Shown here in pieces: positions 35,807 through 45,840 of a DNA stretch of 49,862 nucleotides; positions within the stretch are counted from its first letter, which is position 1, and every line of letters begins with the position of its first letter. A program made the position numbers and the translations under genes. The stretch is from an uncultured Verrucomicrobiota bacterium (GTDB lineage Bacteria; Verrucomicrobiota; Verrucomicrobiae; Opitutales; Opitutaceae). The notes under the pieces were generated by a model, which was given only the letters and a program-made list of their open reading frames with translations, was not told the DNA's origin and did not search any database. The stretch covers positions 1 through 49,862 of the forward strand of contig CAMLQS010000002.1 of NCBI GenBank assembly GCA_946482165.1. The letters are read 5' to 3'.

Positions 35807-36742
35807 TCAGGCGCGCGCTTTTTCGAATGCCGCGATCATCGCCCGAAAATCCTCGGGCATCGGGGCGCGGACCTCGATCTGCCGCGCCGTCACCGGATGA
35901 TGGAAAATCAGGTGCTCGGCGTGAAGCATCACGCGCGGAGGCCGCATCGGCAGCGGCGCGCTGTCTTTCCATCCGTAGGTCGCGTCGCCGAGAATGGAGT
36001 GTCCGATGGATCGCAGGTGGACGCGAATCTGGTGGGTGCGTCCGGTGAGGATATGGCAGCGCAGCAACGAAGCGTGAGGCGCGAAGGACTTTTCCAGTTT
36101 CCAATCGGTGCGCGCAGGCTTGCCGCCTTCACCGGTGGTCATGCGGTGGCGATGAATAGGATGCCGCGAAATGCTGCTCTCGATCGTTCCGCTGAGGAGG
36201 CGCGGCACGCCGACGGCGAGCGCCAGATATTCCTTGTGCAAATGGCGCTCCGCGAACTGCTCCGAAAGTCCCCGGTGGGCGGCGTCCGTTTTGGCGACGA
36301 CGATGACCCCCGTGGTCTCGCGGTCGAGGCGGTGCACGATGCCGGGGCGCTCCACGCCGCCGACTCCGCTGAGCGAGCCGGCGCAGTGCGCGAGCAGGGC
36401 GTGAACGAGCGTGTCCTCGCCGGTGCCGGCGCCGGGATGGACAACCATGCCGGCCGCTTTGTTGAGCGCGAGCAGGTGCTCGTCCTCGAAAAGCACATCG
36501 AGCGGGATGTCCGCCGGCTTCATCGTGGCGGGCACGACGTCGGCATGGGAAAACTCGATCACCTCGCCGGCGTGCAGCTCGGACTTTTTGTTCAACACCT
36601 CCGCGCCTCGTTTCACGCGCCCCGCCTCGAAAGCTCGCTGCCACGCCACGCGGCTGTGGTCGGGAAACGCGGCGGCGAGGAGCTTGTCCGCGCGCTCGCG
36701 GCGGGTCCCGGGAGGAACGGTGTAGGTTTGAAGATCGGACAT
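35807..36742 (-). CDS. rluD: RluD-type 23S rRNA pseudouridine synthase
   Basis: A 311-residue RluA/RluD-family pseudouridine synthase. An S4 RNA-binding domain occupies residues 16-65 (RADKLLAAAFPDHSRVAWQRAFEAGRV in parts). The catalytic domain begins at IPLDVLFEDEHLLALNKAAGM; the nucleophile is Asp140 in GIVHRLDRETTG. LTGRTHQIRVHLRSIGHSILGD and LHAEHLIFHHPVT are standard motifs. S4 plus catalytic domain and length fit RluD or RluC; RluD is preferred because its DUF of ~310 residues and motif order match, but substrate specificity is not certain. The gene is preceded by the palindromic region 36743-36847 and separated from glyA by it. Confidence 0.88.
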   Translation of the reverse strand: MSDLQTYTVPPGTRRERADKLLAAAFPDHSRVAWQRAFEAGRVKRGAEVLNKKSELHAGEVIEFSHADVVPATMKPADIPLDVLFEDEHLLALNKAAGMVVHPGAGTGEDTLVHALLAHCAGSLSGVGGVERPGIVHRLDRETTGVIVVAKTDAAHRGLSEQFAERHLHKEYLALAVGVPRLLSGTIESSISRHPIHRHRMTTGEGGKPARTDWKLEKSFAPHASLLRCHILTGRTHQIRVHLRSIGHSILGDATYGWKDSAPLPMRPPRVMLHAEHLIFHHPVTARQIEVRAPMPEDFRAMIAAFEKARA

Positions 36743-36745
36743 AAT

Positions 36746-36841
36746 AAACCGCCAAATCCCGCCAAAGGGGGCCAAACCGAGCCGGCCGAGTTGTCGACGG
36801 GCGTCTGAGTTTTAGCGCTCTTTAGCGCCCTTTGGCGGTTT
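36746..36841. repeat. Nested inverted repeat between glyA and rluD
   Basis: AAACCGCCAAA (36746-36756) and TTTGGCGGTTT (36831-36841) are exact inverted repeats of 11 bp at the ends. Inside, CCGCCAAAGGGGGC is nearly complementary to GCGCCCTTTGGCGG. Two copies of TTTAGCGC follow each other on the right side. The structure lies just past the stop of glyA and before the rluD start, so it may terminate glyA or be a repeat family. Confidence 0.7.
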
Positions 36842-36847
36842 CAATAA

Positions 36848-38116
36848 TCAGGAGGCGTAGGGCAGCGGATACTTCTTCGCGAGCGTGGCGACGAGAGCCT
36901 TCGCGGTTTCGATCGCGGCCGCCTCGTTCGGGGTGCCGATGGCCTTGAGCACGGTGTCGATCGCCTCGGCGATGACGTCCATGTCGGCCTCGATAAGACC
37001 GCGCGAGGTCACCGCCGGCGTGCCGAGACGGATGCCCGACGCCTGGAAGGGCGAGCGGGTCTCGAAAGGCACGGTGTTCTTGTTGCAGGTGATGTGGGCG
37101 AGATCGAGGGTCTCCTGGGCCTTCTTGGCGGTGAGCTCGGGGAGGTTCGCGCGGAGGTCGACCAGGAAGAGATGGTTGTCGCTGCCGCCGGAAACGAGCT
37201 TGTAACCGCGCTTCTGCATGGCGGACGCGAGCGCCTTCGAGTTGGCCACGATCTTCTGCGCGTAGGTCTTGAACTCGGGCGTGGCGCACTGCGCGAAGCA
37301 CACGGCCTTGGCGGCGATGACGTGCATGAGCGGACCGCCCTGGCCGCCGGGGAACATCGCGGAGTCGATCGCCTTGGCGTGGGCCGCCTTGCAAAGGATG
37401 AGGCCGCCGCGGGGACCGCGAAGGGTCTTGTGCGTGGTGGTGGTGACGAAGTCCGCGTGCGGGATCGGCGAAGGATGCACGCCGGCCGCGACGAGGCCCG
37501 CGATGTGGGCGATGTCCGCAAAGAGGAAGGCGCCGACGGAGCGGGCGATCTCCCCCATGCGGGCGAAGTCGATGATGCGCGAGTAGGCGGAGGCTCCGAC
37601 CGTGATCATGGCGGGCTTCTCGCGCTGGGCGATGGCGGCGAGCTCGTCGTAGTCGATGAGGCCGTTGTCCTCGCGCACGCCGTATTGAACGAACTGATAC
37701 TGCTTGCCGGAGAAGTTGGCGGGGTTGCCGTGGGTGAGATGGCCGCCGTGGCTGAGGTTCATGCCGAGGATCTTGGCGCCGAGCGGAAGGACGGCGGTGT
37801 AGACGGCGAAGTTGGCCTGCGAGCCGGAGTGAGGCTGGACGTTGGCGTGTTCGGCGCCGAAGAGCGCCTTGGCGCGGTCGATGGCGAGCTGCTCGACCTT
37901 GTCGACGTGTTCGCAGCCGCCATACCAGCGCTTCGCGGGATAACCCTCGGCGTATTTGTTGGTGAGGACGCTGCCCTGGGCCTCCATGACGGCCGGATAG
38001 GTGAAGTTCTCGGACGCGATGAGCTCGATATGGCTCTCCTGGCGGGCGCGTTCGGCGCGAATCGCGGCGAAAATCTCGGGATCGAGGACGGACAGAGGCG
38101 AGGCGTTGAGGGACAT
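36848..38116 (-). CDS. glyA: Serine hydroxymethyltransferase
   Basis: A 422-residue PLP enzyme that converts serine and tetrahydrofolate to glycine and 5,10-methylene-tetrahydrofolate. Key features are ELIASENF (31-38), [14 protein letters not shown] (54-67), the Gly/Ser pocket PHSGSQAN (95-102), [20 protein letters not shown] (199-208) and [14 protein letters not shown] with the PLP Lys230. The C-terminal part has DNHLFLVDL and [12 protein letters not shown]. Length is standard. Start MSLNASPL at 38116 fits the family; the open frame upstream runs into the next gene's leader. It is followed by a palindromic region and rluD. Transcription likely begins in the 110 bp before it. Confidence 0.97.
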   Translation of the reverse strand: MSLNASPLSVLDPEIFAAIRAERARQESHIELIASENFTYPAVMEAQGSVLTNKYAEGYPAKRWYGGCEHVDKVEQLAIDRAKALFGAEHANVQPHSGSQANFAVYTAVLPLGAKILGMNLSHGGHLTHGNPANFSGKQYQFVQYGVREDNGLIDYDELAAIAQREKPAMITVGASAYSRIIDFARMGEIARSVGAFLFADIAHIAGLVAAGVHPSPIPHADFVTTTTHKTLRGPRGGLILCKAAHAKAIDSAMFPGGQGGPLMHVIAAKAVCFAQCATPEFKTYAQKIVANSKALASAMQKRGYKLVSGGSDNHLFLVDLRANLPELTAKKAQETLDLAHITCNKNTVPFETRSPFQASGIRLGTPAVTSRGLIEADMDVIAEAIDTVLKAIGTPNEAAAIETAKALVATLAKKYPLPYAS

Positions 38117-38226
38117 GGCGGAAGAAAAGAAAGGCGGAGCGTCCGGCCTCCCGCGCCGGAGGTCAAGTAGCGCGTCGCGCAGGGCCGATCGGTCGTCGCC
38201 GGGCGCCGGAGCCGGAATCTCCGCGC

Positions 38227-38514
38227 TTATTCGTCGAACCGGAAAACGAACTCGTCCGGTTTGGCGTAACCCAGGCGGCGGCGGATAACCATTTCCACAT
38301 ACGCCGGATCCGTGCGCAGGCGCTCCAGCACCAGTTCTTGTTCGGCCAGCCGGGTTTCCACCTCGGCCAAACGGTGGCGGGTCTGCGCCTCCATCTCGCG
38401 CAGGCGCGCATACTCGGCCCTGGTCTGATTCAGGACCACCGCAAGACCTACGATCACGCCGATGGAGGCGATGGCGCAGACGGCGAGGACAAAACGGTGG
38501 AGCCAGGCGGGCAT
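38227..38514 (-). CDS. FtsB/DivIC-like septum formation initiator
   Basis: A 95-residue protein with one N-terminal membrane helix (residues 8-28, [20 protein letters not shown]) and a coiled coil (30-68, rich in R, E and [21 protein letters not shown]...). It ends with [24 protein letters not shown] (in parts), the DivIC/FtsB signature 'I..L..DP...E..AR..LG...pGE'. The C-terminal KPDEFVFRF matches the usual 'pgE.v.....'. FtsB/DivIC proteins join FtsL and FtsQ in the divisome. No other division gene is nearby. It is downstream of its promoter in the gap before the GspA-like gene. Confidence 0.85.
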   Translation of the reverse strand: MPAWLHRFVLAVCAIASIGVIVGLAVVLNQTRAEYARLREMEAQTRHRLAEVETRLAEQELVLERLRTDPAYVEMVIRRRLGYAKPDEFVFRFDE

Positions 38515-38634
38515 GGAGAGGAGCGGCCCATCGGTGTGACGAATGCTCCGCCTCCTGTAAATCGTCGCGCGGAGATTTTTCGCCCGAGGATTTGGCGTGC
38601 CATTCGCCCGGTGCCCGCGCTAGCCCTTGGCGCA

Positions 38635-39453
38635 ATGTATCAGAGCTACTACGGGCTGACGGAACTTCCGTTCCACATCACGCCGGACCCCAAGTTTCTC
38701 TATCTTAGCCCCACCCATCAGGAAGCCCTCCAGCACCTGAAATACGGGGTCTTCGAAAAGAAGGGCTTTATCGTGCTGATCGGAGAGGTCGGCTGCGGGA
38801 AGACCACGCTCTGCCGCCAGTTTCTCACCGATGTCGAGGAGGACGGCCGATTTGATATCGCCCTCATCCTCAATCCCTCCGTCAACGAAGCCCAGATGCT
38901 GCGCGCCATCCTGACGGAGCTGGGCGAGACGCCGCTGCATCACGAGCAGCCGGATCTGCTCGGCCAGCTCAATCGGGTGCTGCTGCAACGCATCGCCAAC
39001 GGACGCGATATCCTGCTCATCATCGACGAAGCGCAGAACCTCTCCTTCGGCGTGCTTGAACAAATCCGACTGCTCTCCAACTTGGAGACGGACAAACACA
39101 AGCTCCTCCAAATCGTGCTGATGGGGCAGCCTGAGCTGAAGGACGTGCTCGCACGGCCCGAGCTGCGTCAACTGCGTCAGCGCGTGCTGGTCCACTACGA
39201 GCTCAAGCCGCTCAGCCGCGGGGAACTCACGCGTTATGTGCAGCACCGCCTTACGCGCTCGGGCGGCCAGGGAAGACCGGGGTTCACTCCCTGGGCTTTG
39301 CGAGCGATCCACCGTTACAGCGGAGGGATTCCCCGCGTGGTGAACAATCTCTGCGACAAAGCGCTTCTGGCTGCTTTCATTCGCGAATCCGACGAGGTCT
39401 CCTGGTGGGACGTGCGCCGGGCCATCAAGGACCTTAAAAACCTCACCGACTGA
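38635..39453 (+). CDS. GspA/ExeA-like AAA ATPase
   Basis: A 272-residue cytoplasmic ATPase of the ExeA/GspA type. It starts [26 protein letters not shown], the classic opening ('Y..fgL.e.PF....P.p.fly.s'). Walker A is GEVGCGKTT (50-58) and Walker [12 protein letters not shown] (126-136). [22 protein letters not shown] is the usual lid region. In Aeromonas, ExeA forms a complex with ExeB that inserts the secretin of the type II secretion system. The C-terminal peptidoglycan-binding domain and membrane helix of ExeA (547 residues) are missing, so this is the short ATPase-only form. It is followed by the ExeB-like gene 52 bp downstream. The start at 38635 matches the family's first residues. Confidence 0.88.
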   Translation: MYQSYYGLTELPFHITPDPKFLYLSPTHQEALQHLKYGVFEKKGFIVLIGEVGCGKTTLCRQFLTDVEEDGRFDIALILNPSVNEAQMLRAILTELGETPLHHEQPDLLGQLNRVLLQRIANGRDILLIIDEAQNLSFGVLEQIRLLSNLETDKHKLLQIVLMGQPELKDVLARPELRQLRQRVLVHYELKPLSRGELTRYVQHRLTRSGGQGRPGFTPWALRAIHRYSGGIPRVVNNLCDKALLAAFIRESDEVSWWDVRRAIKDLKNLTD

Positions 39454-39505
39454 GCGAGCGCCTCGTCGCCGCCTCCGAACGCCGCATCGTCCCCTCCCCC
39501 GCGCC

Positions 39506-40327
39506 ATGAGCCTGATCAACGAAGCCCTCAAAAAAGCCCAGCGGCAGCGCAGTCGCGACAGCGCCCCGCTATCCTCGGCGCCGAGCGGTGTCGCCGCCGC
39601 CGCGGTCACGACCCACGTCCGCGCCGCTTCGCACAAGCGTTCGAACGCCCCCCTTTGGTTCGGCCTCGGGCTGGTCGCGCTCGGCGCCGGCGCGACCGGA
39701 CTGGTGATGCGTTACGGATTTGATTCGACTCCGACACCCGCGCATCCCGTCCCAGTCAAAACGGCCGCGGTCCCGCCCGCGCCGACGGCCACTCCTCCCC
39801 CGCAAGCTGCGTCTCCGCAACCCCCAGTCGGCACGGCACCGGTCCCGTCCGCTCCGATGGTTGTCCTGCCAACGATCCCTGTCGTCAAACCCGCCGAGGC
39901 AACCCCGCCGCCTGCTTCCAGCGTTTCGCCTCTCGCCTCCGCCACGCCGGCGGTGAAGCCCGTCGCCGCGCCATCCTCCGCACCGACGGCGGCAGCGCCC
40001 GCGGCGCTGGTTGCGCCTGTCGCGGCGACGCCAGCGGCCACCCGGTCGCCCGCGGCCGCCGCCGCGCCGGTTGCGCCCACGCCCGTGGTCCCCGTGGCAG
40101 TGCTCACCCAGGCGGAGCGCGAAGCGAAAACCTACGAGTTCCTGACCAACCTTCGCCTCACCGGAGTGCGCGGATTGGACCGCGATGCACGAGTGCTCAT
40201 GAACGAGCGAGTCTGGCGATTGAACGACGTCGTCTCGCCCGAACTTGGCCTGCGCCTGAGCGCCATTCGCCCCAACCTGCTCGTGTTCACCGACGCGCAG
40301 GGAAAGACCTACGAAAAGCCCTACTGA
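39506..40327 (+). CDS. GspB/ExeB-like protein with Pro/Ala-rich linker
   Basis: A 273-residue protein. It starts MSLINEALKKAQRQR, the typical GspB/ExeB N-terminal amphipathic helix, followed by a membrane helix at 50-69 (WFGLGLVALGAGATGLVM). Residues 74-200 are a Pro/Ala/Thr-rich linker, expected to span the periplasm or peptidoglycan. The C-terminal 70 residues (EREAKTYEFLTNLRLTGVRG, then ARVLMNERVWRLNDVVSPEL) form the small GspB C-domain, with an 'L.G.......A..N.....GD.v......' pattern. It probably acts with the ATPase upstream in assembly of a secretin or pilus. No gsp genes proper are in the window. Confidence 0.85.
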   Translation: MSLINEALKKAQRQRSRDSAPLSSAPSGVAAAAVTTHVRAASHKRSNAPLWFGLGLVALGAGATGLVMRYGFDSTPTPAHPVPVKTAAVPPAPTATPPPQAASPQPPVGTAPVPSAPMVVLPTIPVVKPAEATPPPASSVSPLASATPAVKPVAAPSSAPTAAAPAALVAPVAATPAATRSPAAAAAPVAPTPVVPVAVLTQAEREAKTYEFLTNLRLTGVRGLDRDARVLMNERVWRLNDVVSPELGLRLSAIRPNLLVFTDAQGKTYEKPY

Positions 40328-40463
40328 GTGTTCGGCATTTAGCGGGTCGGGGACCGCGCGGACCGACGAGCGATGTCGCCTGAAGGGACGCCGTCGCGCA
40401 CCGGCGAGCAAGCCCCGGCGCCCGCGAACGCGATAACCGCGATACGAGCCAGACGCGGGCGCG

Positions 40464-40481
40464 GGCGACGGTGACGTCGCC
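40464..40481. terminator. Weak hairpin between convergent genes
   Basis: GGCGAC (40464-40469) and GTCGCC (40476-40481) form a 6-bp stem with a 6-base loop between the GspB-like gene and glgB stop. No T-run follows on either strand, so this is a modest terminator candidate. The 201-bp gap holds nothing else recognisable. Confidence 0.35.
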
Positions 40482-40528
40482 GCTCCATCATCAATCAATG
40501 GAGCGCGGAATCCCTCAGACCGAGTCGC

Positions 40529-42769
<2,241 letters not shown>

Positions 42770-42850
42770 ATGATGGCCCGTTGGATGTAAGCGGAGGCTT
42801 GAGCGCGAGAAACGCGATGACGAGGCGGCATTTCCCTAAAAGAGAGATCA

Positions 42851-42898
42851 GGCGGCGTCCCGGTGTTGGTTTTTGAGGGGGACGCCGTCCTCGGCGTC
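42851..42898 (-). other. Alternative hairpins between ppc and glgB
   Basis: Two mutually exclusive hairpins overlap: the 11-bp stem 42851-42861/42879-42889 (17-base loop) and the 6-bp stem GACGCC (42881-42886)/GGCGTC (42893-42898). They share 42881-42889. Neither has a U-tract in the minus direction. They could be a partial terminator or an attenuator for glgB. Confidence 0.45.
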
Positions 42899-42911
42899 GC
42901 CTCAGGATTGG

Positions 42912-45671
42912 TCAACCGGTGTTCTTCAACCCGCCCGAGATGCCGTTGATCGTCAGCTCCACCACGCGGCGGGTCGCCTCTTCCTCGTGCTTGTCGAGAC
43001 CGCCCGCGCGGAGGCGGCGGAGCATATCGACCTGGAGGTAGTTGAGCGGATCGATGTAAGGATTTCGCAGCTCCACGGAGCGGCGAAGGATGGGTTCTTT
43101 CGCGAGCAGTTTCCGTTGGCCCGTGACCGCAAGGATGGCGGCCTCGGTGAGCGCAAACTCGGCCTCGAGCGCGGCGAGGATTTTTGCGCGAACCCGCGCG
43201 TCGCCGACCAACGATGCATAGAGCCGGGCGATGCCCATGTCGGCCTTGGAAAGAGTGAGCTGGGCGTTGTCGATCAGCGTCTGGAAGAAGGGCCAGCCCG
43301 CGTGCATCGCGCGCAGCAAGTCGCGGCCGGCCCGACCGCGCTTCATGATCGGGGCGAGCGCCGAACCGAGGCCATACCAGCCGGGAAAGTTGAAGCGCGA
43401 CTGCATCCATGAGAAAACCCACGGGATGGCCCGCAGGTCGGCGACACTCTGGGTCGCGCGGCGGAACGTCGGGCGCGAGCCGAACTTCAAGTTGCTGATC
43501 TCGTCGATCGGCGTCGCCTCCTTCCAAAAAGCGATGAACTCCGGATCGTCGTGCACGAGCTTCTTGTAGGCGCCGAAGCCGTCGCGGCTCATCTGCTCCA
43601 TCGCGGCGACCCACTCGGGTTTCACCGGAGCCGGATGCTCCGCGGCGTGGATGCCGAGCATCACGCCATAGGTCATCTGCTCGAGGATGCGATGCGCCAG
43701 CTCGGAATCGTGGTAGCGTGTCGACAGGACCTCGCCCTGCTCGGTCACGCGAATGCCGCCGTCGCGAAGCGCGATCGGCTGCGCAAGGATGGCCTTCGCG
43801 GCCGGCCCGCCTCCGCGCGCGATCGAGCCGCCGCGGCCGTGGAAAAGCGTGACCCGCACCTGGCGCTCGCGACACACGCGGGCGATATCCTCCTGCGCCT
43901 TGTAGAGCGCCCAGTTGGCGGTGAGGTAACCGCAGTCTTTGTTGGAGTCGGAGTAGCCCAGCATCACGTGCTGGTGACCCTGCCAGGAAGCGAGGATGGG
44001 AGCGTAGGCGGAATGGGCGAAAAGCTCCGAAAGCACGCGCGGCGCGTTGCTCAAGTCTTCCAGCGTCTCGAAAAGCGGCGAGATAGGCAGCTCGACCGCG
44101 GCGAGGCGCATCAGGTAGGCCACCTCCAGCAGGTCCGACACGTCGGTCGTCATGCTGATGATATAGATGCCGAGGCAATCCGCGCCGAGGCGGGCGCGCG
44201 CGCGGCCGGCCAGCACGAGAGGCTCCACGACATGGCGGGTCGGTGAGGACAACTCGGCCACGGCGGCGGCGGAGAGTGGCTTCGCCTTGCCCAGAGCGGC
44301 GGTGAGCAGCTCGCGGCGGTCGGCCTCGGGCAGTTTCGGATAATCGGAACGGCCGAGCAGTTCGGCGACCGCCGCCTCGTGCGGCGCCGAATGCTGACGA
44401 ATGTCGAGGCGCGCGGTGTGCAGGCCAAAGACATCGAGGCGGGTGAGGTTTTCGCTTAGTTCCCCATCCACCAGGATCGCGCCGCGCCCGGCCGAAAGAC
44501 TGCGGGCAAGGCAGTCGAGAATCTCCCGCGCGTCGGACGCCTGCAAGGCGGGCTCGGCGTCTGGCGGCGCCGCAAGCGTGCGATCGGCGTCGGCGCTCGC
44601 ATGCTGCACGCGCTCGCGCAGGCCGGCGAGCACGAGGCGGTAGGTCTCGTGCGGATAGCGCTTCACCAAGGCCTCGACGCGCGCGGAAAGGTGGCGGTTT
44701 TCGCGAAGGAGCTTCTTGAGCTCGGGCGTGAGCGCCTCGCGACGATCCGAGACGGTGAGCGTGCGGCCGAGTTCGCGGACTTGGGCGAGCAGCTTTTCCA
44801 ACGCGAGCGAACGATGAAGGCCGAGCACCTCGGCGGTGACTCCCGCCGTCACATTGGGATTACCGTCGCGGTCGCCACCGATCCACGAGCCGAAGGTGAG
44901 CCAGCGAGCGGGCGCCTTGACCGTCGGGTAGTGGCGCGCGAGCGCGCGCTGCATGTCCGCCTGGAGACGGGGCAAGACATCGAAAAGCGTGGTATCAAAA
45001 TACCACATGCCGGTGCGGGCCTCGTCGGTGACGGTCGGACGTTCCACCCGGCTCCGGTCGGTCAGCCACAGCGAGGCGATTTCGCGCTCCACCGCGGCGG
45101 GGTCGCCGAGTTGCCCGGGCTCCTGGCCTTTGTCGAGAAGAAGCAGTTGCGCGAGCCGGCGCAGCTTGGTCAGCAAGGTCCGGCGCTTCGACTCCGTGGG
45201 ATGCGCGGTGAACACCAGCTCGATACCGATGCGGTCGACCAAACTTTGCATGGCCCCGGCGTCCACGCCACGGGCCTTGAGCTCGGCCACCGCCGACTCG
45301 ATGGATTCGCGCAGGGGCTGGGCGTCGGAACGGAGAAGCGCGGCGCGACGCCGGCGGAGAAGCTGGATGCGGAAGTTTTCCTCGGCCAAGTTGACCAGCT
45401 CGAAATACAGCGTGAACGCCATCGCCTGATTGAAGGCCTCCGCCGGCTTCAGCGCCGCCACCTCGGCGGTGAGCTCCTTCGGGGCGTTCAGGTCGCCGGA
45501 GCGGGCCGATTTGGCGAGGCCGCGCAGGCGCTCCACCGTGGCGAGCGTTTCCGGCCCCTCGAGGCGAGTGATCACCCGGCCGAGCGCCGAGCCGAGCGAG
45601 CGCACCTCGGCGCGAAGCAGGGCGAGTTCGTTGATTGCGGTGGATTTGGAGGACGCGGCTGGTCGAGCCAT
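42912..45671 (-). CDS. ppc: Phosphoenolpyruvate carboxylase
   Basis: A 919-residue PEP carboxylase, which carboxylates PEP to oxaloacetate and refills the TCA cycle. Catalytic segments: VFTAHPTESKRRTL (153-166, His157), GGDRDGNPNVT, the FHGRGGSIARGGGPAAKA loop, and GYSDSNKDCGYLTANWALY. The C-terminal end, RVVELTINGISGGLKNTG, is the conserved terminus ending in NTG. Length is typical (E. coli 883). The start MARPAASSK at 45671 is chosen because homology begins shortly after and the upstream open frame overlaps the lptD promoter region. It is divergent from lptD (169 bp) and precedes glgB. Confidence 0.97.
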   Translation of the reverse strand: MARPAASSKSTAINELALLRAEVRSLGSALGRVITRLEGPETLATVERLRGLAKSARSGDLNAPKELTAEVAALKPAEAFNQAMAFTLYFELVNLAEENFRIQLLRRRRAALLRSDAQPLRESIESAVAELKARGVDAGAMQSLVDRIGIELVFTAHPTESKRRTLLTKLRRLAQLLLLDKGQEPGQLGDPAAVEREIASLWLTDRSRVERPTVTDEARTGMWYFDTTLFDVLPRLQADMQRALARHYPTVKAPARWLTFGSWIGGDRDGNPNVTAGVTAEVLGLHRSLALEKLLAQVRELGRTLTVSDRREALTPELKKLLRENRHLSARVEALVKRYPHETYRLVLAGLRERVQHASADADRTLAAPPDAEPALQASDAREILDCLARSLSAGRGAILVDGELSENLTRLDVFGLHTARLDIRQHSAPHEAAVAELLGRSDYPKLPEADRRELLTAALGKAKPLSAAAVAELSSPTRHVVEPLVLAGRARARLGADCLGIYIISMTTDVSDLLEVAYLMRLAAVELPISPLFETLEDLSNAPRVLSELFAHSAYAPILASWQGHQHVMLGYSDSNKDCGYLTANWALYKAQEDIARVCRERQVRVTLFHGRGGSIARGGGPAAKAILAQPIALRDGGIRVTEQGEVLSTRYHDSELAHRILEQMTYGVMLGIHAAEHPAPVKPEWVAAMEQMSRDGFGAYKKLVHDDPEFIAFWKEATPIDEISNLKFGSRPTFRRATQSVADLRAIPWVFSWMQSRFNFPGWYGLGSALAPIMKRGRAGRDLLRAMHAGWPFFQTLIDNAQLTLSKADMGIARLYASLVGDARVRAKILAALEAEFALTEAAILAVTGQRKLLAKEPILRRSVELRNPYIDPLNYLQVDMLRRLRAGGLDKHEEEATRRVVELTINGISGGLKNTG

Positions 45672-45840
45672 GAGTAGGTGTTGGAGGGATGCCGAAAGGC
45701 GGGCGCACCTTGGCCCGCGGGATGGCGACCGCAAAGCGAAAAGTAGGCCAAATCCCACGCCGTCACACCCGGTTGCGCGCCCGACCCTCCGTTTCAACAG
45801 GGCTTGCCTGCCCCGGCTCGCGCGCTTTGCTCGGCGCCCT

